Origin: Minisyncoccota bacterium
Lineage (GTDB): Bacteria > Verrucomicrobiota > Lentisphaeria > Oligosphaerales > MVZH01
Reading direction: 5' to 3'
NCBI GenBank assembly: GCA_021734725.1
Contig: JAIPIM010000067.1
Coordinates: 1 to 14,396 of the forward strand
Length of the DNA: 14,396 nt
This document shows positions 1-7,777 of this stretch, one piece after another. The notes under the pieces are model-generated. The model was given only the letters and a program-made list of their open reading frames with translations. It was not told the DNA's origin and did not search any database. Within the stretch, counting starts at the first letter, position 1; every line of letters begins with the position of its first letter. Position numbers and translations under genes: made by a program.

Positions 1-1
1 T

Positions 2-313
2 AAACACATGACCGAATACCTGGACTACGGCGGCATCCAGTTCACCCGCGGCGGTGACTGGTGCGACTATATGTACCCCATCACCGTCATTGGACTGCAT
101 CCGGGAATGGTCTTCGCCGAGGAGCGCATACTCACCAACCGTTCCGGAAGGTTCGGCTGGGGCGACGACAGCGAAGCGGATGTTTACATGTTCGACGGGA
201 ATGGAGAACCGGTGAACGACCCGGATGTCAAGCAAGTTCGCGAAGGCGACCAGGTATTCACCGACATCCGCATGCCCAGCGACCACGTGGCGATCCTGGT
301 ACGCAAACAATAG
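2..313 (+). CDS. C-terminal end of a secreted glycosidase-like hydrolase (5' part outside window)
   Basis: The frame is open from base 2 to the TAG at 311-313, so this is the last ~103 codons of a gene that begins upstream of the window. The ATG at 8 is internal and not a true start. Aligned without gaps, its last 101 residues match the C-terminal region of the hydrolase at 3557-6103 at 79 positions, including an identical 23-residue block that contains NRSGRFGWGDDSEA. The paralog then has ten further residues that this copy lacks. The two are therefore tandem paralogs separated by one gene. The visible part is probably the end of the catalytic domain or a following beta-rich domain. No function can be read from the fragment alone; secretion and hydrolase activity are inferred from the paralog. 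CCGCGG occurs at 46-51. Confidence 0.85.
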   Translation, partial: KHMTEYLDYGGIQFTRGGDWCDYMYPITVIGLHPGMVFAEERILTNRSGRFGWGDDSEADVYMFDGNGEPVNDPDVKQVREGDQVFTDIRMPSDHVAILVRKQ

Positions 314-330
314 CCGGAGGGGTATACAAG

Positions 331-361
331 AGAATTGCGAAATGTCGTTTTTCGCAATTCT
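331..361 (+). terminator. Perfect 11-bp hairpin after the first hydrolase gene
   Basis: The arms AGAATTGCGAA (331-341) and TTCGCAATTCT (351-361) are perfectly complementary around a 9-nt loop. The hairpin lies 17 bp after the stop of the upstream gene. The T-rich stretch is in the loop and right arm rather than after the stem, so it is not a textbook intrinsic terminator. It could act as an RNA 3' end stabiliser or bidirectional terminator. Confidence is high for the structure and low for the function. Confidence 0.5.
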
Positions 362-376
362 TGTTCTCAGTTCCCG

Positions 377-432
377 GTTCGTCGTTCGTCGTCTTTGAAC
401 GAAGAACCACGAACGAAGAACCACGAACAACT
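377..432. repeat. Heptanucleotide repeat tract with inverted symmetry
   Basis: The left half has two exact GTTCGTC units (377-390). After a short TTT-containing spacer the right half has two exact copies of the 14-mer AACGAAGAACCACG (398-425) plus a degenerate remnant. The right half can be read as imperfect heptads of the form AAC-G-AAG / AAC-C-ACG. The two halves are roughly inverted: 377-387 pairs with 397-407 with one mismatch. The tract lies between the hairpin at 331-361 and the ribosome binding site of the next gene. It resembles dispersed intergenic repeats more than a protein-binding operator. Confidence 0.55.
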
Positions 433-481
433 CGCGCGAAAGTCATTTACCAAGAGTCTACAAGGAAGGAGCAGATAGATT

Positions 482-3298
482 ATGACCGGTGTCCGAAGCA
501 TGGCTGTTATAGCGCTTGCGTTAGGGGTGATTCCTCTCGCCGAGTGCGGGGAGGCGCCGGCGTTGGCGCGGATCGAGTCGCCGCAAGTCGCCGTGAAAGA
601 CGGAACCGTTACGGGGGGCTTCGATTACGCATACGCTGAGGGAAACCCCTTTGACGATGCACGTCTCATTCTGGAGAAAGAGGGTCTTGACATCGATATG
701 ACCTACGTGGCGGATGGGCCGCCGGTGAAAGATTGGGTCAGTGGCGAGAAAGATGACGGGCTTACCACGGATCAACGAAATCCCTTTGGGGCGGTAGAGG
801 CGCTTCATCGCCTGACCAAGGAGAACAAGGGCCGGTTCACCTGCTCGTTCTCGGCGAGATATCTCGAGTCAGGCGAGTATACATTGTCGGTCAAGTCTGC
901 TCATGCTGACGTCTTGCTCGGGACATTCACCATAAGCCGGCACAAAGCCCCCACGCCGGCGATCGTGAAGACGGAATCGCGGAAACATCACATGGTCTTG
1001 AAAATCAACGGGAAGGTCACAACACCGTTTTTTATGTCATTGGTACAGACCTATGTTTTTCCCGATCGCATGAGTACCTATTGGGCTCTTAAAAAATACT
1101 ATCAGGCCGGCATCAGACTTTTTGTTCCGATCGTGTCTAATTCCCATGTAGAGGATTCCAGGGGGCGGAAGATTCAGCCGGCTGGAATTCAATTTCACAA
1201 AGACGGCAGACCTGATTTTCGTCGCATGGACGCGCTCTTGTTTCGCATGGCCACGGTTTGTCCGGACGCCTATTTCCTGCTGCGATTAAATATTCCACTT
1301 CCTCCAGATTTTCCCGATAACGAGAGATGCATGCCATCGAGGCGTCCGGTTGACAACTCTGATTCCACATACGTAGAAGACCACAACAATCCGGATGCCA
1401 AGCACGGTGCCAGCCTGGCCTCTAAAACCTTTTACGCCTATGCTGATAAACTCATCGAGGAAGTGACCCGACACATGCGACAGCAACCTTATGGCGAACG
1501 TATCATAGGTCTTTTTATAACCGGAGTCGGTTATGAAGGGAATGGAGGATTCGGCGGGATATGTGATCTCAATCCCCAAATGACCAAAGATTTTGCCACG
1601 CACCTGCGCACGTTGTACGCCACGGAGGACGATCTTCGGAAGGCCTGGAAGATGCCGTACGTGTCCTGGGACGCACCGCCGCAACCCGGTTACGAGACCC
1701 TGTCCTGCTCCACGTTCAAGGGATTTCGCGATGACAGCCCGGGTCGCGCACGCTGGATCATGGATAGCCTTGGGTTCAGGGGCATACCGGGCCGTCGCGT
1801 CAGAAAAATGTTTTTGGATTCCGCCTATCGAGTCGCGCCCAATTGGTGGTATCGCGGATTTGGTGGCCACCACTACAACAACCATTGGGGCTTGCCCACA
1901 GGTGGCGGTGGCGGCTACAGCAAGAACACTTTAAAACTCAAGAATGAGCTTAACAATCCTAATGGCCCGGTACAGGCTTTTAGGTATGGCATTCTCTGTT
2001 ATAACGATCGAAGAGCGGGCGGAGTTTCACTGCACATGGATCAAGCTTGGGAAACAGCCAGACTGCACAACAGGTTCACCATGACAGAGGTCGACCTTCG
2101 AAATCCGACCTATATGAAACAGGCAAAAGTTATGGGCGATACCAACATCCCGGATGCCGTGTCATCCATGCGGCGTGAGTTCGCGCACGTGCTTATGATC
2201 GGACGGCAAGCCATGTGGTTCTTCGACATGGGCTGGGGGGCCGGGTGGTACTGGATGCCGGAACTGATGGATGAATTAGGCAATCTCTCACGTTTGGCCC
2301 CCAAAATCGCCGACCTGCCGCAAGGAAAGGATACCGCGGAAACCGTTGTTGTCGGGGACACGCGTTCCTGGTCACACTTCGCAATGGCTCCCCAGCCGGT
2401 ACGTTACGGGCAAAAAATAAACTTTAACAAACACTTGATTTGCGATCTCGCGCTCCGATGCCCTGAAGCGATGATGCGGTCGGGAACAGACAAGAAGTTC
2501 ATCGACCGCGGCGACCTCTTTCATTCCTCCATGGATTCAGCGCGATTGTTTATTTTTCAAACGTCCTTTTACGCCGATCAACAATTCAGAGACGTGATGC
2601 ACGAACGGGTCAGGAAAGGTGCCGTCGCGTACTTTTGCTTTGGCGCGGGCATCGTAGACGAAGATGGCGTGACATTGGAGAACATGGAAAAACTGCTCAA
2701 GATGAAAATAAACTACGGCGACCGAGAACTGCCACTGCAGGCTGAGTGGCGACCTGAAGACCCGCTCTGGTCATTCGCTCTTGGCCCGGACCGGGTGATC
2801 GGCTCTGTTTTAAAACGGCCGGGCACCAGGTGCAGGAGGCCCCTCATCGCGACCTGGTACCGGTTTTCCGTCGAGAAGGATCCTTCCGTTATCCCGTTGG
2901 CTTACTACGAGAAAAGTAATGAGGTGGCCGTGGCCGCCAAAAAGATGGGAAAAGGCTGGATCGTCTATTCCGCCGTGCCTGTCATGCAACCAGAGTTCTA
3001 TCGTGGACTTTCTCGTATCGCGGGGTGTCACATCTATTCGGAGGAAAATGATGCAGTATACGCCAGCGATCAGTTTATCATGATTCATACGCGACAAGGA
3101 GGAGCAGGAAAGAAATGCCTGCGGTTACGCAAAAAGACGTCGAACATCGTCGAACCCTTTACCGGGAAGAGGATCGAAGGGAGAAACCTGAGTCAAATCG
3201 AAGTCGAACTCACCGAGAAACATACGGCGGCGTACTACATCGGCGGCGACCCTGACGTGGCCGCCAGTTTGATGTCGTCTGATGAGGCGGAGCCATGA
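482..3298 (+). CDS. Secreted GH42-like (clan GH-A type) glycoside hydrolase-like protein
   Basis: This is a 938-aa protein. The ATG at 482 follows a good ribosome binding site (GGAAGGAG at 464-471, 10 nt away). Residues 1-29 look like a signal peptide, with an Arg-containing start, the hydrophobic stretch MAVIALALGVIPLA, then AECGEAPALA. Cys22 sits in a lipobox-like position, but the Glu before it is not canonical. Residues ~30-155 appear to be a beta-sandwich accessory domain. From ~165 the pattern is GH42-like: a phrase like KINGKVTTPFFM, then an Arg/Tyr-rich barrel start, GLFITGVGYEGNGG (~342-356), then a segment resembling the GH42 signature in which a chain residue ends and 'LNEAWG' begins (here DDLRKAWKMPYVSWD). 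In GH42 the acid/base Glu follows Asn; here the candidate is Glu352 preceded by Tyr351, so the family assignment or activity may differ. FFDMGWG (~580-586) is a possible second active-site segment. A Rossmann-like GH42 domain-B segment may follow around 690-780. The substrate is unknown; the fucosidase downstream suggests a fucose-containing glycan. The next gene starts ~250 bp later. Confidence 0.7.
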   Translation: MTGVRSMAVIALALGVIPLAECGEAPALARIESPQVAVKDGTVTGGFDYAYAEGNPFDDARLILEKEGLDIDMTYVADGPPVKDWVSGEKDDGLTTDQRNPFGAVEALHRLTKENKGRFTCSFSARYLESGEYTLSVKSAHADVLLGTFTISRHKAPTPAIVKTESRKHHMVLKINGKVTTPFFMSLVQTYVFPDRMSTYWALKKYYQAGIRLFVPIVSNSHVEDSRGRKIQPAGIQFHKDGRPDFRRMDALLFRMATVCPDAYFLLRLNIPLPPDFPDNERCMPSRRPVDNSDSTYVEDHNNPDAKHGASLASKTFYAYADKLIEEVTRHMRQQPYGERIIGLFITGVGYEGNGGFGGICDLNPQMTKDFATHLRTLYATEDDLRKAWKMPYVSWDAPPQPGYETLSCSTFKGFRDDSPGRARWIMDSLGFRGIPGRRVRKMFLDSAYRVAPNWWYRGFGGHHYNNHWGLPTGGGGGYSKNTLKLKNELNNPNGPVQAFRYGILCYNDRRAGGVSLHMDQAWETARLHNRFTMTEVDLRNPTYMKQAKVMGDTNIPDAVSSMRREFAHVLMIGRQAMWFFDMGWGAGWYWMPELMDELGNLSRLAPKIADLPQGKDTAETVVVGDTRSWSHFAMAPQPVRYGQKINFNKHLICDLALRCPEAMMRSGTDKKFIDRGDLFHSSMDSARLFIFQTSFYADQQFRDVMHERVRKGAVAYFCFGAGIVDEDGVTLENMEKLLKMKINYGDRELPLQAEWRPEDPLWSFALGPDRVIGSVLKRPGTRCRRPLIATWYRFSVEKDPSVIPLAYYEKSNEVAVAAKKMGKGWIVYSAVPVMQPEFYRGLSRIAGCHIYSEENDAVYASDQFIMIHTRQGGAGKKCLRLRKKTSNIVEPFTGKRIEGRNLSQIEVELTEKHTAAYYIGGDPDVAASLMSSDEAEP

Positions 3299-3338
3299 AC
3301 TTTGAGGCCACTCTAAAAACTATGTGTTTTTCACAAGC

Positions 3339-3350
3339 ATCCCATGGGAT
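3339..3350. promoter_or_regulatory. 12-bp perfect palindrome in intergenic gap
   Basis: ATCCCATGGGAT is its own reverse complement. It lies 41 bp after the stop of the GH42-like gene. It is one of three dyads in the gap 3299-3556, which otherwise holds T-rich stretches such as two copies of TGTGTTTTTC-like sequence (~3323 and ~3357). It could be an operator half of a larger control region; no protein can be named. Confidence 0.3.
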
Positions 3351-3438
3351 CCACTGTGTGTGTTTTTCGAAAACCAACACTTTGTCTCGCACCCTGTCTG
3401 TTTTTTGTGCTCAGAATGGTTTTAGATTAGGTGCGAGA

Positions 3439-3454
3439 TCCTTCAGCTGAAGGA
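3439..3454. promoter_or_regulatory. 16-bp perfect palindrome in intergenic gap
   Basis: TCCTTCAGCTGAAGGA is perfectly self-complementary without a loop, centred about 110 bp upstream of the chosen start of the next hydrolase. A perfect 16-bp dyad is unlikely by chance in a 250-bp gap and suits a dimeric regulator or a repeat-element core. It is flanked by GCGAGA and CGAGGC, which gives the look of a dispersed repeat. Function is inferred only. Confidence 0.4.
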
Positions 3455-3515
3455 CGAGGCAAGGGTTTTGACTTTTTAGACCGAACTCAACTTCGCGGGA
3501 TTGTCAAGGCATGAT

Positions 3516-3529
3516 GGTTTCGTGAAACC
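3516..3529. promoter_or_regulatory. Inverted repeat just upstream of the second hydrolase
   Basis: GGTTTC (3516-3521) and GAAACC (3524-3529) are perfect inverted arms around GT. The dyad ends 27 bp before the preferred ATG at 3557 and would lie in the 5' leader or promoter. Its position favours an operator or a small RNA hairpin, but no regulator family is recognisable. Confidence 0.35.
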
Positions 3530-3556
3530 GTGAGAAAACAAGCGATGGAGACTATT

Positions 3557-6103
3557 ATGACTCGGCTTTGTAATGCATTCTTGCGCTATCGTTATGTCCT
3601 GTTACTGGCCGTGGTCTTGTCGCCTTGTATTGCCGCGGAGTCGAACGTCGAGGAAGTTATCGAACTTGCCGACGAATGGGCGTTTGAAAGCCAGGGCAAA
3701 GGCGAGTTCGATTTTGAACTGCCCGCGGTACCCGAAGATCGGCAGGTCCGGCTGTCTTTCGACGCCCGGATCGACTGGATCGGAACCGGCGGCTATCGCC
3801 CGGGAATGGGCGTAAGGCTTAATGGTGAAGCCGTTGCGGGACGGTTCCTTCTGAACAAGCCTTTGGTGGCAACCCGTCGCAATGGCGGTTTGTTTCAATG
3901 GGCAAGCAGGCATAGCGGCGGTTACATCCTCTTCTACGGAAAGGACTTCTCGGATGACACGAGAGACTTCATGATCGGTACCTACCGGTACGGTCTGGCG
4001 GACGAAAACCAGGATCCGTTCAGATTTGTCTGGGATATTACATCCCTGGTCCATCCGGGAACGAATACCCTAACGCTTACTGGAACGACGATGCGCTTGG
4101 CAGACCGGGATTTCGGCACGCTGTGGGGCGATGTCCGAATAGAGACAGGACCGCCTGTTCCATCACTGAACCCGGACGTGAGAATCACGCCCGCGCCGAC
4201 AGGGACGCTGGAGGTTTACGTTCCGAAAAAAGCATCCGCGGCGGGAGGACGCGATACCGCCGATGTTCAGGATAACACCCTTCGCGTCAAGGGGTTCGAG
4301 GGTGGCATGCCGGTTTTATTCGAAGATGAGGCCGGCGGAATCTACGCTTCGACATCGGGGACCATACGGGTCATTTCCGGAGGGTATACATTCGACATAA
4401 CCTCGCGCACCAGCCTGCCTGACGGGAAGTGGATCGACAGGGGCGAGGGAACCCATAAGTGGGAGGAATTGCGGCGGGAAAAAGCCTTCAGCGCCGCATG
4501 GGAAGGTCATGGCTACAGAGTGGAGCGGACCATCACATTGCGCCCCGATCATATTGCCGTGTCGGATACAGTATCCAACACCGGCGATGAGCTTGTCGGC
4601 GTCATTTACGAGAACCGCCTGGGCTTGCCGTTAAAACCGGAAAAAGTCCTGATGGGTGGCGTCAAGAGCCCCATGAAAAGAGGTGGATCGCTGCCGACAG
4701 TGGCGGTGTACAAAGATATGGCGGTCGGCATGTCGGCCGATGACGACATCCTGCGGATTCACGGGGGTTTCAAGCAGGAGGAGGACGCTATCGTTTTGAT
4801 GGATCGGAGCCTGGGCATAGCGCCGGGCGGTTCGCATACGCTTGAATGGAGTGTGTACGCGATCCCCGGCGGCGACTACTGGGATTTCATGAACGCGGTC
4901 CGGCGTAACTGGGGGCTTAATTTCACCATGGAAGGTCCCCTGGATTTCTATTGTCAGAAGCGCTTGAATTATGCCAAATATTACAAGCCGTTCACCGCCG
5001 ACGATGTGCGGGAATGGTTGGCGGAAAACAACAATTCGCTGTCATGGGTTATGACGCATGTCGGGGCAAATCCTTCCGTGCCCGTTCCGGGGACCCCCGA
5101 AAGACCGTCAAGAGTATTTGGCACGGGAATCCTCGATCCAAAAACAGCGGGCGCCGAGTTGGCGTGGATCAAGCATGCGAGCAGATTGGCGACCTTATTG
5201 AAAGAGGTCGCGCCGGACGTGAAGTTCTTCGCCTTTATGCATCCCAACTTCTGCAGTGAGGTCGGCTATCTGAACAAGTATCGCGACAGCGTGGCGCTCC
5301 GAGGCGACGGAACCCCCATCTTGAAGAATTCGTATCGCTGTCCGACCGGGGTGTTCATTCCAACGGCTTATAACTCTTACGGGAAGGCGTTGAAAAAGGT
5401 ATACGAGTACTTTGTGGAGGAAATTGGAGCGAACATCTACCTGGACGAGACCGCGGTTGCCGTTCCAGGCAGAGCGCCGTACGAGCAGTGGGACGGATGC
5501 ACGGTCACGATAGACCCGGAAACGCATGCGGTGACGGGCAAGCAAAGCATGACGTTTCTGCTGATGCAAACATGGTATGCGGAAATGATCGAGTATCTCC
5601 GGTCGAAGAACCGGATCGCCATGTTCAACTATCCCCCGCCGACCCGCACGATGTCGGACTGGAAGATGCAGCATTTCTTCGAAGACGTCGGTCCGGGAGG
5701 CTGCATCAAAATGCATTTCAGTACGCCTCTGCAGTTCGCATACAGACGAGGGATTAAGGGATTTCACCATCTCATGGAATCGCTTAGCTACGGGAACATT
5801 GCGTTCACCCGCGGCGGCGACTGGAGCGACCATATGTTTCCCATAACCCCGATCGAGCTGCGTCCGGGAATCGTCTTCGCCGAGGAACGAATATTGACCA
5901 ATCGTTCCGGAAGGTTCGGCTGGGGGGACGACAGCGAAGCGCACGTTTACATGTTCAACGGCAACGGAGAACCGGTGGAACACCCTGACGTTAAACAAAT
6001 TCGGGAAGGCGGCCAGGTCTTCACCGACATCCGTATGCCCAGCGACCATCTGGCAATCCTGGTGCGGAACAACAAGAACCAGTTGTCCTCTGGCTCCAAC
6101 TAG
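3557..6103 (+). CDS. Secreted glycosidase-like hydrolase, paralog of the gene cut at the window start
   Basis: The frame is open from a GTG at 3530. I prefer the ATG at 3557 (848 aa) because GGAG at 3547-3550 lies 6 nt upstream and the product then begins with a classic signal peptide: MTRLCNAFLRYRYVLLLAVVL followed by SPCIAAE, cleavage probably after IAA. ATG 3545 and GTG 3530 lack a good ribosome binding site. The first ~200 residues look like a jelly-roll accessory domain (phrases like DITSLVHPGTNTLTLTGT). A long beta-rich region follows, then from about residue 450 a probable TIM barrel with AKYYKPFTADDVREWL, KFFAFMHPNF and GANIYLDETAV. Asp630 or Glu631 in that last motif (numbered from ATG 3557) is the best candidate catalytic acid. 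The C-terminal ~100 residues are shared with the partial gene at 2-313. I do not recognise a CAZy family with certainty; distant relationship to alpha-glycosidase-type barrels is an inference. The tail NKNQLSSGSN is absent from the paralog. Confidence 0.72.
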   Translation: MTRLCNAFLRYRYVLLLAVVLSPCIAAESNVEEVIELADEWAFESQGKGEFDFELPAVPEDRQVRLSFDARIDWIGTGGYRPGMGVRLNGEAVAGRFLLNKPLVATRRNGGLFQWASRHSGGYILFYGKDFSDDTRDFMIGTYRYGLADENQDPFRFVWDITSLVHPGTNTLTLTGTTMRLADRDFGTLWGDVRIETGPPVPSLNPDVRITPAPTGTLEVYVPKKASAAGGRDTADVQDNTLRVKGFEGGMPVLFEDEAGGIYASTSGTIRVISGGYTFDITSRTSLPDGKWIDRGEGTHKWEELRREKAFSAAWEGHGYRVERTITLRPDHIAVSDTVSNTGDELVGVIYENRLGLPLKPEKVLMGGVKSPMKRGGSLPTVAVYKDMAVGMSADDDILRIHGGFKQEEDAIVLMDRSLGIAPGGSHTLEWSVYAIPGGDYWDFMNAVRRNWGLNFTMEGPLDFYCQKRLNYAKYYKPFTADDVREWLAENNNSLSWVMTHVGANPSVPVPGTPERPSRVFGTGILDPKTAGAELAWIKHASRLATLLKEVAPDVKFFAFMHPNFCSEVGYLNKYRDSVALRGDGTPILKNSYRCPTGVFIPTAYNSYGKALKKVYEYFVEEIGANIYLDETAVAVPGRAPYEQWDGCTVTIDPETHAVTGKQSMTFLLMQTWYAEMIEYLRSKNRIAMFNYPPPTRTMSDWKMQHFFEDVGPGGCIKMHFSTPLQFAYRRGIKGFHHLMESLSYGNIAFTRGGDWSDHMFPITPIELRPGIVFAEERILTNRSGRFGWGDDSEAHVYMFNGNGEPVEHPDVKQIREGGQVFTDIRMPSDHLAILVRNNKNQLSSGSN

Positions 6104-6214
6104 CTATCGTTTTTCGGGTGCGTATTTTTCCATAATAGGAGCCTGGATGATGTACAGTCCAAGTTTGCCGCGGATGTTATCGAGACAGGCCAGTGGGAAA
6201 CACCGAGAATCCAC

Positions 6215-6363
6215 ATGAGCGAACAGCACAACATTTTGATTGTGGGGGCCGGCCCAGCCGGAATCGCCGCAGCCTGCGCTGCAGCGGAGAACGGAGGCAA
6301 AGTAACGTTGGTGGAAGCCAACGGCTCAAGAAACAGGGCGCGGTAGTCGACGGGGTTGCTTAG
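6215..6363 (+). pseudogene. Collapsed FAD-dependent oxidoreductase (N-terminal Rossmann fragment joined to a C-terminal remnant)
   Basis: The ATG at 6215 opens 43 codons ending at TAG 6344-6346. They encode MSEQHNILIVGAGPAGIAAA and then VTLVEA: a beta strand, the dinucleotide-binding GxGxxG loop (GAGPAG), a helix and the acidic end of the second strand that binds the ribose of FAD. This is the exact start of a FAD-dependent oxidoreductase, whose full length is normally over 400 residues. In another frame, immediately downstream, is KKQGAVVDGVA followed by TAG at 6361-6363, which resembles the usual C-terminal 'L..QG' tail of FAD_oxidored-type proteins. The simplest reading is a large internal deletion with a frame change near 6325-6332. 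The 5' flank also holds a 23-codon ORF (6147-6218) with AGGAG at 6137-6141, overlapping this start by 4 bp. The N-terminal assignment is confident; the C-terminal match is tentative. Confidence 0.7.
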
Positions 6364-6402
6364 AGCAGGCATATGAAAGCATGGTCAGCGAGGGAGTCTC
6401 TG

Positions 6403-7677
6403 ATGAACACAGGCGGGCAGCAAGGGAACAACGATAGGATGAGCTGGTGGCGGAAGGCCCGGTTCGGGATGTTTATTCACTGGGGGCTGTATGCTGTACC
6501 CGCCGGTGTCTGGCAAGGCAGGCACATTGAGGGCATCGGCGAATGGATCATGAATTGGGCGCGGATTCCGGTAGCTGAATACGAACGATTCGCCCGTCAG
6601 TTTAATCCGGTTCAATACAATGCGGCGGAATGGGTTCAGCTTGCCAAGGACGCCGGCATGAAATACTTGGTCATCACGGCCAAGCATCATGACGGATTCG
6701 CCATGTTCAACTCGCCAAGCAGCGACTACGACATTACCGATGCCACACCATACGGCCGCGACCCGATGGTCGACCTCGTTGCGGAATGCCGCAAAGCGGG
6801 AATTGTGCCGTGTTTCTACTATTCGCAAACGTTGGACTGGCACGATCCTGACGGTGCCGGAAACACGTGGGACTACCCGGATGAAGACGCGAAAGATTTT
6901 GAGGCCTACCTGGAGAGGAAAGTGATCCCGCAACTCACCGAATTGCTAACCCAATACGGCCCCATCGGCCTTATCTGGTTTGACTGTCCGGGGAAAATCA
7001 GCCGGGAACAAAGCCAGCGCCTTCGCGACCTGGTCATTTCGCTGCAGCCCGACTGCCTCGTCAGCGGTCGAATCGGCAACGATATCGGCGACTATGGAAG
7101 CCTTCGCGACAATGAGCATCCGGAGGGACCGATACAGGGGTTTTGGGAAACGCCGTGTACACTGAATGACACGTGGGGCTACAAGACGTATGACGAGAAC
7201 TGGAAAAGTGAAGACGATCTCATCAACCTGCTGGTGAACTGTGCTTCCAAGGGGGTGAATTACCTGCTCAATGTCGGCCCCACCGCTGAAGGCGTTATTC
7301 CTGAACCCAGCATTGAACGGCTCCGGAAAGTCGGCACATGGCTCCAACACAACGGGGAGGCGATCTACGGTTCGGAAGCAAGCCCTTATCCGTTTGACTT
7401 TGAGTGGGGAAAAATGACCCAGCGGGAAAACGTTCTTTATCTCCATGTAACAAAGCGGCAATGCGTTTCGGTTCGCCTCACGGGCCTGCGGAACCAAGTG
7501 CGCAGCGCGAGGATCCTAGGGCCAGGTCAAACACCTGTTGAATGTACTGAACGTCACGATGCCGAATCCGACCGGCATTGTATCGAGCTGACGTTGCCGG
7601 CCGAAGCGTCGGACCGGTATGTGACAGTCGTTGCACTCGAGCTTGACGGGCACCCCGACGTAAGCCCTTCTGCATAG
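6403..7677 (+). CDS. Alpha-L-fucosidase, glycoside hydrolase family 29
   Basis: This retaining enzyme releases alpha-linked L-fucose from glycans. The frame opens at ATG 6373, but ATG 6403 has a better ribosome binding site (GGGAG at 6392-6396, 6 nt) while 6373 has only GCAGG at 3 nt; both precede the conserved domain. Numbered from 6373: WWRKARFGMFIHWGLY with His36, AKHHDGFAMF with His105-His106, YDITD, the nucleophile motif GLIWFDCPG with Asp204, the FWETP motif at 257-261, and NYLLNVGPTAEG near 296-307. A short beta-sandwich C-terminal part ends the protein. At ~424-434 aa it is a compact, single-catalytic-domain GH29 with no carbohydrate-binding module. No signal peptide is seen, so it probably acts in the cytoplasm on imported oligosaccharides, unlike the two secreted hydrolases upstream. 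The acid/base is not assigned; it varies between GH29 subfamilies. Confidence 0.93.
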   Translation: MNTGGQQGNNDRMSWWRKARFGMFIHWGLYAVPAGVWQGRHIEGIGEWIMNWARIPVAEYERFARQFNPVQYNAAEWVQLAKDAGMKYLVITAKHHDGFAMFNSPSSDYDITDATPYGRDPMVDLVAECRKAGIVPCFYYSQTLDWHDPDGAGNTWDYPDEDAKDFEAYLERKVIPQLTELLTQYGPIGLIWFDCPGKISREQSQRLRDLVISLQPDCLVSGRIGNDIGDYGSLRDNEHPEGPIQGFWETPCTLNDTWGYKTYDENWKSEDDLINLLVNCASKGVNYLLNVGPTAEGVIPEPSIERLRKVGTWLQHNGEAIYGSEASPYPFDFEWGKMTQRENVLYLHVTKRQCVSVRLTGLRNQVRSARILGPGQTPVECTERHDAESDRHCIELTLPAEASDRYVTVVALELDGHPDVSPSA

Positions 7678-7693
7678 AGCAAGCAGTGCGATT

Positions 7694-7729
7694 TAAGGCG
7701 GCGGATGGCGGCCCCGGAGGACCGCCTTA
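7694..7729 (+). terminator. GC-rich hairpin after the fucosidase gene
   Basis: The arms TAAGGCGG (7694-7701) and CCGCCTTA (7722-7729) are perfectly complementary. The 20-nt interior is itself GC-rich with internal GGCC pairing. The hairpin starts 17 bp after the stop at 7675-7677. No T-run follows on the + strand, so intrinsic termination is not certain. Because the next gene is convergent, a terminator is expected here. Confidence 0.4.
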
Positions 7730-7777
7730 CATTCCGGCGCGCAAGATATAAAAGCCGTTCCGCGTTCCGACTGTTTA

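Noticed and set aside
398..432. Start of a CRISPR array
   Set aside because: The repeat units are only 7-14 bp, lack spacers of constant length, and no cas gene is present.
5195..6049. 284-aa minus-strand ORF opposite the second hydrolase
   Set aside because: It lies wholly antisense to a gene with a signal peptide and a clear paralog; length is explained by GC-rich codon bias.
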